A stretch of 11,842 bases of DNA from Oscillospiraceae bacterium (lineage in GTDB: Bacteria > Bacillota > Clostridia > Oscillospirales > QAMX01). Under the pieces are notes generated by a model that had not been told where the DNA came from, did not search any database, and saw nothing but the letters and a program-made list of their open reading frames with translations. The stretch lies in assembly GCA_902772625.1 (NCBI GenBank), contig CACYBP010000033.1, forward strand, positions 1-11,842, given 5' to 3'. Positions 6,430-11,842 of this stretch are shown piece after piece. Made by a program: the position numbers and the translations under genes. How positions within the stretch are numbered: position 1 is the first letter of the stretch; every line of letters begins with the position of its first letter.

Positions 6430-7476
6430 TCAGGAACGCTGGATGGTCATATCCCCGGGCTTGATCCACCCGGCTTTCCGGAGGACGAAATCGATCCCCA
6501 GGGTCAGGATGGCGGGCAGAACGAAATGCATGAGAAGGATCTCGAGAAGCACCAGCCAGAAGGAGACGCCGTTCCCGGTCATGGCCTCCCACGCGCCGAA
6601 CTGACCCACCAGACCGCTGGTGCCCATCCCGGCGCCGACGGAGGTGTTGGTCATCTTCAGAAGGCAGGTGGACACCGGCCCGAGGATCGCCCCGGCCAGA
6701 GTCGGCGCGATCCAGATCTGCGGACGGCGCAGGATGTTCCCGAATTGCAGCATGGAGGTCCCGACGCCCTGGGAAAGAAGCCCGCCGACGCCGTTATCCC
6801 GGAAGCTCGCCACGGCAAAACCGATCATCTGCGCCGAGCAGCCCACCGCCGCGGCTCCCGCCGCGAGCCCTGATATCCCGATGGAAACGCACAGCGCCGC
6901 CGAGGAGATCGGCGCGGTCAGCGCCATCCCCACCAGCACGGCCACCGCGATGCCCATGGGCAGCGGCGCCCACTCGGTGGTGGTGTTGATCAGCTCGCCG
7001 AAGGCGGTCATGAACCGGTTGAGATAGGGGCCGACGAAAAGACCCACCAGCCCGCCCGGCACGATGGTCAGAAGGGGAGAAAGGATAATATCAAGCCGGG
7101 TGCGCCCGCTGACGAGTCCGCCGATCTCGGCGCCCACCACCGCGGCGGCGTAAGCGCCGATGGGGCCTCCGCCGGCGGCGTAGGCGATGGCGCCGACGGA
7201 AACGGCCGAGAAGATCACCAGGGGCTTGTGCTTCAGTCCCCAGGCCACCGCCGCGCCGATGGCCGCGCCGGTCACCACCGAATCCTTGGCGGTGATGGTG
7301 GAGGCCAGGGTGGAAAGCACCCCGCAGTAGGGGATCTTCCCCAGAAGGTTCAGGATGGTCGCGATGATCAGGGAAGAGAACAGGCCGAGGGCCATGGCGC
7401 TCATGGCGTCGATAAAATACCGGTGAAGGATATTGCCGACGACGCCTTTTTTCTTCTCGCTTTTGCGGCGTGCCAA
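6430..7476 (-). CDS. PfoR-like PTS EIIC-type membrane protein
   Basis: A 348-residue integral membrane protein that I recognise as the PTS_EIIC_2 / PfoR-like type, named after a putative regulator of perfringolysin in Clostridium perfringens. A basic N-terminus (MARRKSEKKK) is followed by about eight to ten hydrophobic segments rich in Gly and Ala, for example 27-46, 68-80, 86-101, 106-120, 130-150, 172-192, 196-222 and 305-330. Conserved-looking loops include GGGPIGAYAAAVVGAEIGG (102-120) and NTSVGAGMGTSGLVGQFG (277-294). No EIIA or EIIB domain is fused and none lies nearby, so sugar phosphotransfer cannot be assumed; substrate and role are unknown. The TTG start at 7476 is supported by AAAGGAGT 8 nt upstream. 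The next Met (residue 25) would remove part of the first helix. It follows the MFS gene after 4 nt, so the two are cotranscribed. Confidence 0.85.
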   Translation of the reverse strand: MARRKSEKKKGVVGNILHRYFIDAMSAMALGLFSSLIIATILNLLGKIPYCGVLSTLASTITAKDSVVTGAAIGAAVAWGLKHKPLVIFSAVSVGAIAYAAGGGPIGAYAAAVVGAEIGGLVSGRTRLDIILSPLLTIVPGGLVGLFVGPYLNRFMTAFGELINTTTEWAPLPMGIAVAVLVGMALTAPISSAALCVSIGISGLAAGAAAVGCSAQMIGFAVASFRDNGVGGLLSQGVGTSMLQFGNILRRPQIWIAPTLAGAILGPVSTCLLKMTNTSVGAGMGTSGLVGQFGAWEAMTGNGVSFWLVLLEILLMHFVLPAILTLGIDFVLRKAGWIKPGDMTIQRS

Positions 7477-7480
7477 AAGA

Positions 7481-8863
7481 TCAGACTCCTTTCGGATCCG
7501 GGCTTCTCTTCGCTTTTTTCTCCTTTTGGGTCCGGTCGATCAGAAGAGCGATCAGGGCGGTGAGAAGCAGGGTAACACAGGGGATAAAATTCAAAAACTG
7601 CCGGTTCTGGAAGAGGCTTCCGAGAAAGGCGATATCGGTCCCGGTGGTGGCGGTGACGAAGGATTTCGCCGCCAGCGAGCTCAGAAAGCCGGAAACGTTG
7701 CCGACGGTGGAATAAAAGGCGATGTAGCTGGTCTGATTGGCCTCGGGAAGGTTCATATAGGGGAGATTGGCAAAGACCAGCGTGATCCCCGGGGCGAAGA
7801 TATAGGCCGAGATCGCCGAGATGGGGTAGAAATACCACCGGTCGGAGGTGGTGAAGGCGTTGAAGAGATAGGGCGTGAGATAGAGGGTCGTGGCCAGAGC
7901 CAGGGTGCGCAGCCACGACGTGCGCCCGATGACGCGGGTCCAGAGCGGGTAGGCGACGAAATAAATGGGAATGCTCGCCAGTGTGATTCCGGAGATCAGA
8001 GCGTAGGAAAGCCCCACGTCCTCCAGAAGATAAGCGGTGAAATACTGACCGGGGAAGTTGGCACCGAAGCTGTAGATCAGGGTCAGGGAAACGATCAGAA
8101 GATACTTCGGCGTGCGGAAGGGCAGGGTCAGCATCCCGATCAGGCTCCGCTTGGGAGAGGGAGCGTACTCCGGCTCCTTGATCCGGGTGAAGGCAAAGAT
8201 CTCAAGCCCGGCGAAGACCAGGGCCGCGCCGCGCAGGATCAGAAGGCCGAGATATCCCTGCCCTCCGTCCTTCATGTGATCCAGGAAAAAGCTCGCGCCG
8301 GTGGCCAGAAGCGAGGTGATCATCGGCGAAAGCATGTTGACGATGGAGAAATAGGAGGCGCGCGTCCTGTCCGGCAGATCAGAGACGTGCCAGACCGAGA
8401 AGGCCGCGCTGGACACCTGCACGATCAGCGAGGCGATCAGATGAACGCCCAGGAAGAACCACAGCCGGACGTCCAGAGGCAGGGGCAGGATCGGGATCAC
8501 GCCCAGCAAAACGATATTGAGCAGGTGATAGAAGGACCTGAGGATCAGAAGCAGCTTTTTTCTTTTCGGGAACCGCTCCATGATCAGGGGGGACACGATC
8601 TGCGCAAGGCCGGTGGCCAGGCTGATCATGGTGACGCTGCCGAGGAAGCTGTTCTGCTTCACGACGGGCGCGTCCTGCATCATGGAAAGGATGAGGCTGG
8701 TGAGAAAAACGCCGGAGATCAGGGAGGAGAACATCCCCCCGAGAAGGTTCCCGGCCAGAAGATTCCGCCGGGAGGAGGCGAGTCCGTCCTCGTTTTCTAT
8801 AAAGGTGACGCGAATGCCCTCGGAACGGGCGAAAAGGGTCTTGATCCGCTCTTTCAGACGCAT
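7481..8863 (-). CDS. MFS-type transporter, 12 predicted helices, substrate unknown
   Basis: A 460-residue polytopic membrane protein with the layout of a major facilitator superfamily carrier. I see twelve hydrophobic stretches in two groups of six, for example NLLAGNLLGGMFSSLISGVF (helix 1), VTMISLATGLAQIVSPLI (2), FFLGVHLIASLIVQVSSAAF (4), VNMLSPMITSLLATGASFFL (5), SLTLIYSFGANFPGQYFTAY (7), and the C-terminal LNFIPCVTLLLTALIALLID (12). A basic loop RFPKRKKLLLILR follows helix 2, where MFS proteins usually carry one. The ATG at 8863 has GGAGG 5 nt upstream. The frame stays open upstream for over 240 codons, but that extension is antisense to recG and crosses the promoter, so it is not used. 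Its own promoter precedes it and the PfoR-like gene follows. The substrate cannot be told from sequence. Confidence 0.85.
   Translation of the reverse strand: MRLKERIKTLFARSEGIRVTFIENEDGLASSRRNLLAGNLLGGMFSSLISGVFLTSLILSMMQDAPVVKQNSFLGSVTMISLATGLAQIVSPLIMERFPKRKKLLLILRSFYHLLNIVLLGVIPILPLPLDVRLWFFLGVHLIASLIVQVSSAAFSVWHVSDLPDRTRASYFSIVNMLSPMITSLLATGASFFLDHMKDGGQGYLGLLILRGAALVFAGLEIFAFTRIKEPEYAPSPKRSLIGMLTLPFRTPKYLLIVSLTLIYSFGANFPGQYFTAYLLEDVGLSYALISGITLASIPIYFVAYPLWTRVIGRTSWLRTLALATTLYLTPYLFNAFTTSDRWYFYPISAISAYIFAPGITLVFANLPYMNLPEANQTSYIAFYSTVGNVSGFLSSLAAKSFVTATTGTDIAFLGSLFQNRQFLNFIPCVTLLLTALIALLIDRTQKEKKAKRSPDPKGV
7485..7492 (-). promoter_or_regulatory. Ribosome binding site for the PfoR-like gene
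   Basis: AAAGGAGT on the minus strand lies 8 nt before the TTG at 7476 and within the last codons of the MFS gene. It decides the TTG start. Confidence 0.75.
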
Positions 8864-8896
8864 ATTTGCCTCCGTAAGCACAGGTCTCGGATAGAT

Positions 8897-8933
8897 CAAA
8901 AGCGGCGCGCGATCGAAGGGAAACGCGCTTTTG
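8897..8933 (-). promoter_or_regulatory. Possible hairpin in the MFS operon leader
   Basis: CAAAAGCG (8926-8933 read on the minus strand) pairs with CGCTTTTG (8897-8904) as a perfect 8-bp stem. Further CGCG/CGCG pairing is possible across a one-base bulge, closing a loop of about 12 nt. It lies in the roughly 70-nt leader between the promoter at 8943-8971 and the GGAGG at 8869-8873. There is no T run directly after it, so it is not an obvious terminator. I recognise no known riboswitch. Confidence 0.35.
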
Positions 8934-8942
8934 TCAAGGCTT

Positions 8943-8971
8943 ATCATACGCATTTGCCCCGGGAATGTCAA
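8943..8971 (-). promoter_or_regulatory. sigma-70-type promoter of the MFS/PfoR-like operon
   Basis: On the minus strand, a perfect TTGACA (8966-8971), a 17-nt spacer, and TATGAT (8943-8948, 5 of 6 to consensus). Transcription would start near 8936, giving a leader of about 70 nt before the ATG at 8863. This is one of the strongest promoter matches in the window. Confidence 0.8.
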
Positions 8972-8979
8972 GTGGGGAA

Positions 8980-9008
8980 TTGAAATTTGAAGCGAAATAA
9001 GGTATGAT
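8980..9008 (+). promoter_or_regulatory. sigma-70-type promoter of recG
   Basis: TTGAAA (8980-8985, 5 of 6), a 17-nt spacer, and TATGAT (9003-9008, 5 of 6). Transcription would start near 9015, about 20 nt before the recG ATG, with a GGGAGG ribosome site (9021-9026) between. The -35 lies 8 bp from the divergent -35 of the MFS operon. Confidence 0.7.
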
Positions 9009-9034
9009 AAAAGAAAGGAAGGGAGGCGGAAAGA

Positions 9035-11077
9035 ATGGCGCTGGAGCTGGGAAGCGACGTCAGAATGATCCGGGGCATCGGGGAAAAGAGCGCGAAGGCG
9101 CTCTCGAAGCTCGGGATCACGACCTGCCGCGACCTTCTGAATCACTACCCCCGGGGGTATGAGGACCGGACGAAGATCGTCCCGGTGGCCGAGCTTTCGG
9201 AGGAGATCTCCCAGGTGGCGGAGGTGACGGTCACCTCCCCGGTGCGCAAGGTGCGCCTCCGTTCCGGCAAGGTCCTGGTGCAGGCCGAGGCCGCCGACGA
9301 TTCCGGCAGCGTCATGCTGAACTTCTTCAATCAGGAATACATGAAAAACGTCCTCTCGCAGGGCGAGACCTATTACGTTTTCGGCAAGGTGTCCGGCGCG
9401 AAATTCGCCAAGGACATGACCAACCCCGAGGTGCGGAAAAAGGACGGGGAATTCGAAGGGGAGATCCTTCCGGTCTACTCCCTTACCGAGGGGGTCCGCC
9501 AGAACGACCTGAGAAAGGCCGTCCGGGCGGTGCTGAAGGACACACTGGATGCGGTGACCGACTCGCTCCCGGCGCCGGTACGCCTGGAGCACCAGCTGGC
9601 CACGGCGAAATTCTCACTTCAGAACATCCATTATCCCGACTCGGAGGAGGCTCTGGGGGTCGCGCGCAAACGGCTGATCTTCGGGGAGTTCTTCACGCTG
9701 GCCGCGGCGCTGGGCATGCGCAAAAACCTGCGGAGGGAGGAGGACGCAAAGGCGCTGGACGTCTCCTTCCGGGAGGAATTTGAAAGAAGCCTTCCCTTCC
9801 GCCTCACCGGCGCGCAGCAGCGGGCGGTGAGCGAGATCCTCGGGGATCTTGCCTCGGGGCGGGTGATGAACCGGCTGGTGCAGGGCGACGTGGGCTCCGG
9901 CAAGACCGCCGTGGCCGCCGCGGCCGCCTTCACGGTGATCCGCAACGGCGGACAGGCCGCGGTGATGGCGCCCACCGAGATCCTCGCGGCCCAGCACGAC
10001 GAGACCTTCCGCCGCTTCTTCGCTCCCTTTGGGATCCGCACGGCGCTTCTGACCTCCTCCACGAAGGCGGCCGAGCGCAAAGAGATCCTGCGGGGGCTCG
10101 CCGCGGGGGAGATCGCCTTCGTATCTGGCACCCACGCGCTTCTGGAGGAAAGCGTTCAGATCCCCGAGCTCCGGCTGGTGATCTGCGACGAGCAGCACCG
10201 CTTCGGCGTGGAACAGCGCACCCGCCTTGCCCGGAAGCAGAGCGAGGTACACACGCTGGTGATGTCGGCGACCCCGATCCCGCGGACCCTGGCGCTGGTG
10301 ATGTACGGCGATCTGGAGGTCTCGATCATCGACGAGCTTCCCCCGGGGCGGGAGCCGGTGAAGACCTACCTGATCGGGGAGGAGCACCGGGAACGGCTTT
10401 ACGGCTTTATCCGGAAGACCGTCAAAGAGGGGAGACAGGTCTACGTGGTCTGCCCGCTGGTGGAGGAAAACGAGGCTTTGGAGCTTGCATCAGCCGAGGA
10501 ATACACCGCGGAGTTACAGAACGAGGTCTTCCCGGACCTGCGCGTCGGGCTTCTCCACGGCCGGATGAAGGCGAAGGAGAAAAACGGGGTGATGGAGGCC
10601 TTTGCCGCCCGGAATCTTGATATTCTGGTGTCCACCACCGTGATCGAGGTGGGGATCGACGTCCCCAACGCCACTCTGATGGTGGTGGAAAACGCGGAGC
10701 GCTTCGGCCTCTCCCAGCTTCATCAGCTGCGCGGCCGGGTGGGACGCGGAAAAGAAAAATCCTACTGCTTCCTGCTCTCCGAGGCCGGGGGCGAGGCGAG
10801 GACCCGCCTGCGGGTCATGACCGCCACCAACGACGGCTTCCGCGTGGCGGAGGAGGATCTGGCTCTGCGCGGCCCGGGCGACTTCTTCGGCAAGCGGCAG
10901 CACGGCCTGCCCGAAATGCGCATCGCCTCCTTCTCGGAGGACGTGAAGACCCTGAAGATCGCCCAGGAGGCGGCGGCAAAGCTCTTAAAAGAGGATCCGA
11001 TGCTGGAAAAAGAGGAAAACCGCCTTCTGAAAAAGGCGGTGAAGAGCCTCAGCGACCGGCTGGAAGAGAACCGGTAA
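9035..11077 (+). CDS. recG: RecG, ATP-dependent DNA helicase
   Basis: Double-strand DNA translocase that remodels stalled forks, regresses them to Holliday junctions and processes D-loops and R-loops. It has 680 residues, the normal length. An N-terminal helix-hairpin-like segment (VRMIRGIGEKSAKALSKLGI) leads into the wedge OB-fold domain (about 45-140). The superfamily 2 motor follows: Q-type motif FRLTGAQQRAVSEI, Walker A GDVGSGKT (284-291), Ia MAPTEILAAQH (311-321), Walker B DEQH (385-388), motif III SATPIPRT (411-418), motif V STTVIEVGIDVP (533-544) and motif VI QLHQLRGRVGRG (561-572). The RecG C-terminal blocks ALRGPGDFFGKRQHG (610-624) and LPEMRIASF follow. The ATG at 9035 has GGGAGG 8 nt upstream. 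It is intact and divergent from the MFS gene. Confidence 0.99.
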   Translation: MALELGSDVRMIRGIGEKSAKALSKLGITTCRDLLNHYPRGYEDRTKIVPVAELSEEISQVAEVTVTSPVRKVRLRSGKVLVQAEAADDSGSVMLNFFNQEYMKNVLSQGETYYVFGKVSGAKFAKDMTNPEVRKKDGEFEGEILPVYSLTEGVRQNDLRKAVRAVLKDTLDAVTDSLPAPVRLEHQLATAKFSLQNIHYPDSEEALGVARKRLIFGEFFTLAAALGMRKNLRREEDAKALDVSFREEFERSLPFRLTGAQQRAVSEILGDLASGRVMNRLVQGDVGSGKTAVAAAAAFTVIRNGGQAAVMAPTEILAAQHDETFRRFFAPFGIRTALLTSSTKAAERKEILRGLAAGEIAFVSGTHALLEESVQIPELRLVICDEQHRFGVEQRTRLARKQSEVHTLVMSATPIPRTLALVMYGDLEVSIIDELPPGREPVKTYLIGEEHRERLYGFIRKTVKEGRQVYVVCPLVEENEALELASAEEYTAELQNEVFPDLRVGLLHGRMKAKEKNGVMEAFAARNLDILVSTTVIEVGIDVPNATLMVVENAERFGLSQLHQLRGRVGRGKEKSYCFLLSEAGGEARTRLRVMTATNDGFRVAEEDLALRGPGDFFGKRQHGLPEMRIASFSEDVKTLKIAQEAAAKLLKEDPMLEKEENRLLKKAVKSLSDRLEENR

Positions 11078-11081
11078 TCAA

Positions 11082-11128
11082 TCCGGCCTCTGCCTGACGG
11101 CCGGAAGGAAAGCGCTTCCCGGAAGCGC
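11082..11128 (+). promoter_or_regulatory. Two tandem hairpins between recG and the glutaredoxin-like gene
   Basis: TCCGGCC/GGCCGGA (7-bp stem, 10-nt loop, 11082-11105) is followed by GCGCTTC/GAAGCGC (7-bp stem, CCG loop, 11112-11128). No T run follows either one; an A/G-rich ribosome site comes next. They are poor intrinsic terminators. They could instead be processing or mRNA stability elements within a recG operon. Confidence 0.4.
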
Positions 11129-11143
11129 GGAAAGGAAAAGCCC

Positions 11144-11431
11144 GTGAAAACCGTCACGATCTTTTATCTCGAGAACTGCCCGTACTGCAAAAACGCGAAA
11201 AGGGCGCTTTCTTCGCTTCTGGAGGAAAAGCCCGCGTATCAGGGCGTCGCCGTCCGGTGGGTGGAGGAAAGCCGGGAGGCGGCAGAGGCCGAAAAATACG
11301 ATTATTATTACGTGCCCACAGCCTTTTTGGGGGAGAAAAAGCTCTTTGAGGCAAGCCCCCGGGACACTTACGACACCCTCCGGGAAAAGCTGGATCTGGC
11401 TTTCGCGGCCGCCCTGGAGGGGGAAAACTGA
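11144..11431 (+). CDS. Glutaredoxin/thioredoxin-fold small redox protein
   Basis: A 95-residue protein with the thioredoxin fold of glutaredoxins. Strand VTIFYLENCPYCKNAKRAL carries the CPYC active site (Cys12, Cys15) at the start of the first helix. The matching cis-proline is Pro58 in DYYYVPTAFLGEKKLFEA, followed by a terminal helix. CPYC is the classical dithiol glutaredoxin motif, so disulfide exchange with glutathione or another low-molecular-weight thiol is likely; the partner is unknown. The start is GTG at 11144, with AAAGGA 7 nt upstream. It lies 66 nt after recG, behind two hairpins, and 2 nt before the dehydrogenase gene, with which it is surely cotranscribed. Confidence 0.88.
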   Translation: MKTVTIFYLENCPYCKNAKRALSSLLEEKPAYQGVAVRWVEESREAAEAEKYDYYYVPTAFLGEKKLFEASPRDTYDTLREKLDLAFAAALEGEN

Positions 11432-11433
11432 GC

Positions 11434-11842
11434 ATGGGCGAATTTACGGGAAAGGTCGCTCTTATCACCGGCGGGGCAAGCGGCATTGGGAAATGCATCG
11501 CCGGGGAATTCCGGAAGGCGGGGGCCGAGGTCATCGTTATAGATAAGAAGCCCGGCGATCACTTCGCGGGCGACGTAGGCCGGAAGGAGGATCTGGAGGC
11601 CTTCCGGGATTTTGTCCGTGAAAAATACGGACGGGTGGATTATCTCGTGAACAACGCGCTCCCTCTGATGAAGGGGATCGATGCCTGCACCTATGAGGAG
11701 TTTTCCTACGCTCTGGCGGTGGGAGTTACGGCGCCATTCTATCTTTCGAAGCTTTTTTTGCCGCTCTTTTCGCCGGGCGGCGCCATCGTCAATATCTCTT
11801 CTACCCGCGACCGGATGAGCCAGCCCCAGACCGAAAGCTACA
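11434..11842 (+). CDS. Short-chain dehydrogenase/reductase (3' end outside window)
   Basis: The N-terminal 136 residues of a classical SDR oxidoreductase; the family is about 250 residues. The Rossmann glycine motif is TGGASGIG (12-19). After strand two comes VIVID with Asp37, an acidic residue that usually favours NAD(H) over NADP(H). DYLVNNALP (69-77) is the NNA motif, with Leu in place of the usual Gly. VNISSTRDRMSQPQTESY (119-136) holds the catalytic Ser (about 123), and Tyr136, the last full codon, is in the position of the catalytic Tyr of YxxxK. The start ATG at 11434 has GGAGGGGG 10 nt upstream. It begins 2 nt after the glutaredoxin-like stop. The substrate is unknown. Confidence 0.92.
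   Translation, partial: MGEFTGKVALITGGASGIGKCIAGEFRKAGAEVIVIDKKPGDHFAGDVGRKEDLEAFRDFVREKYGRVDYLVNNALPLMKGIDACTYEEFSYALAVGVTAPFYLSKLFLPLFSPGGAIVNISSTRDRMSQPQTESY

Noticed and set aside
6155..6592. Minus-strand frame rich in Phe, Leu, Ser and Pro, at first glance a membrane protein
   Set aside because: The hydrophobicity comes from reading the purine tract on its pyrimidine strand. The frame crosses the intrinsic terminator and overlaps the end of the PfoR-like gene.
8926..8938. Second TTGACA-like box on the minus strand just downstream of the MFS promoter
   Set aside because: TTGACA is present (8931-8936), but the sequence 17 nt further on (GATCGC) is not a -10 box. The TTGACA at 8966-8971 has a proper TATGAT.
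7433..8983. Long plus-strand open frame (516 codons) opposite the MFS and PfoR-like genes
   Set aside because: The product is a Gly/Arg/Gln/Asp-rich composition typical of antisense frames in GC-rich genes, with no domain and no ribosome site. The minus-strand membrane proteins explain the region.
8864..9592. A minus-strand open frame extending the MFS protein N-terminus by about 243 residues
   Set aside because: It is antisense to recG, crosses both divergent promoters, and has no family resemblance. The ATG at 8863 has a good ribosome site and starts directly before the first helix.
9614..10387. Minus-strand open frame of 257 codons within recG
   Set aside because: It lies opposite the RecG motor domains with every helicase motif intact, and it has no independent support.
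11112..11128. Hairpin after recG read as a terminator
   Set aside because: The stem is only 7 bp and is followed by an A/G-rich ribosome site instead of a T run, so intrinsic termination is unlikely.

Overview
The window reads as a chromosomal stretch of a GC-rich member of the Bacillota, most likely the class Clostridia. The evidence is a short-form HisG paired with HisZ, a TrpR-like YerC protein at the head of the his cluster, a PfoR-type membrane protein, and strong AAGGAGG-like ribosome binding sites. GC content is roughly 60% by eye. No tRNA, rRNA, CRISPR array, insertion sequence or phage gene was seen.

Minus strand, 1-6136: a histidine biosynthesis operon, transcribed right to left. 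The order is yerC-like regulator, hisZ, hisG, hisD, hisC, hisB, hisH, hisA; hisA runs off the left edge. One sigma-70-type promoter (6108-6136) precedes it, with only about 27 nt of leader, so there is no room for a T-box or attenuator. An imperfect 18-bp palindrome sits in the promoter spacer and is a good candidate operator for the YerC-like protein. Every junction is overlapping or tight: four 4-nt ATGA overlaps from hisD to hisA, 25 nt for hisZ/hisG, and 7 nt for yerC/hisZ. Strong translational coupling is therefore likely. The enzymes encoded cover PRPP plus ATP through to histidine, except HisF, HisI/HisE and histidinol-phosphate phosphatase; hisF and hisI would be expected beyond the left edge.

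6137-6429: a spacer with no supported gene. It holds an unusual tract, about 86% purine on the plus strand and nearly free of T (6151-6350), and an intrinsic terminator (6356-6388) serving the minus-strand operon to its right.

Minus strand, 6430-8971: a two-gene operon of a 12-helix MFS-type transporter and a PfoR/EIIC-like membrane protein. It has its own near-consensus promoter and a possible leader hairpin.

Plus strand, 8980-11842: a divergently transcribed recG, then two small hairpins, a glutaredoxin-like gene, and the start of a short-chain dehydrogenase cut by the right edge. The two divergent promoters lie 8 bp apart at their -35 boxes.

Most of the window is ordinary metabolism and DNA repair. 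The points worth a second look are the likely autoregulated his promoter, the purine tract, and the MFS/PfoR-like pair of unknown substrate. I found no convincing new defence or mobile system.
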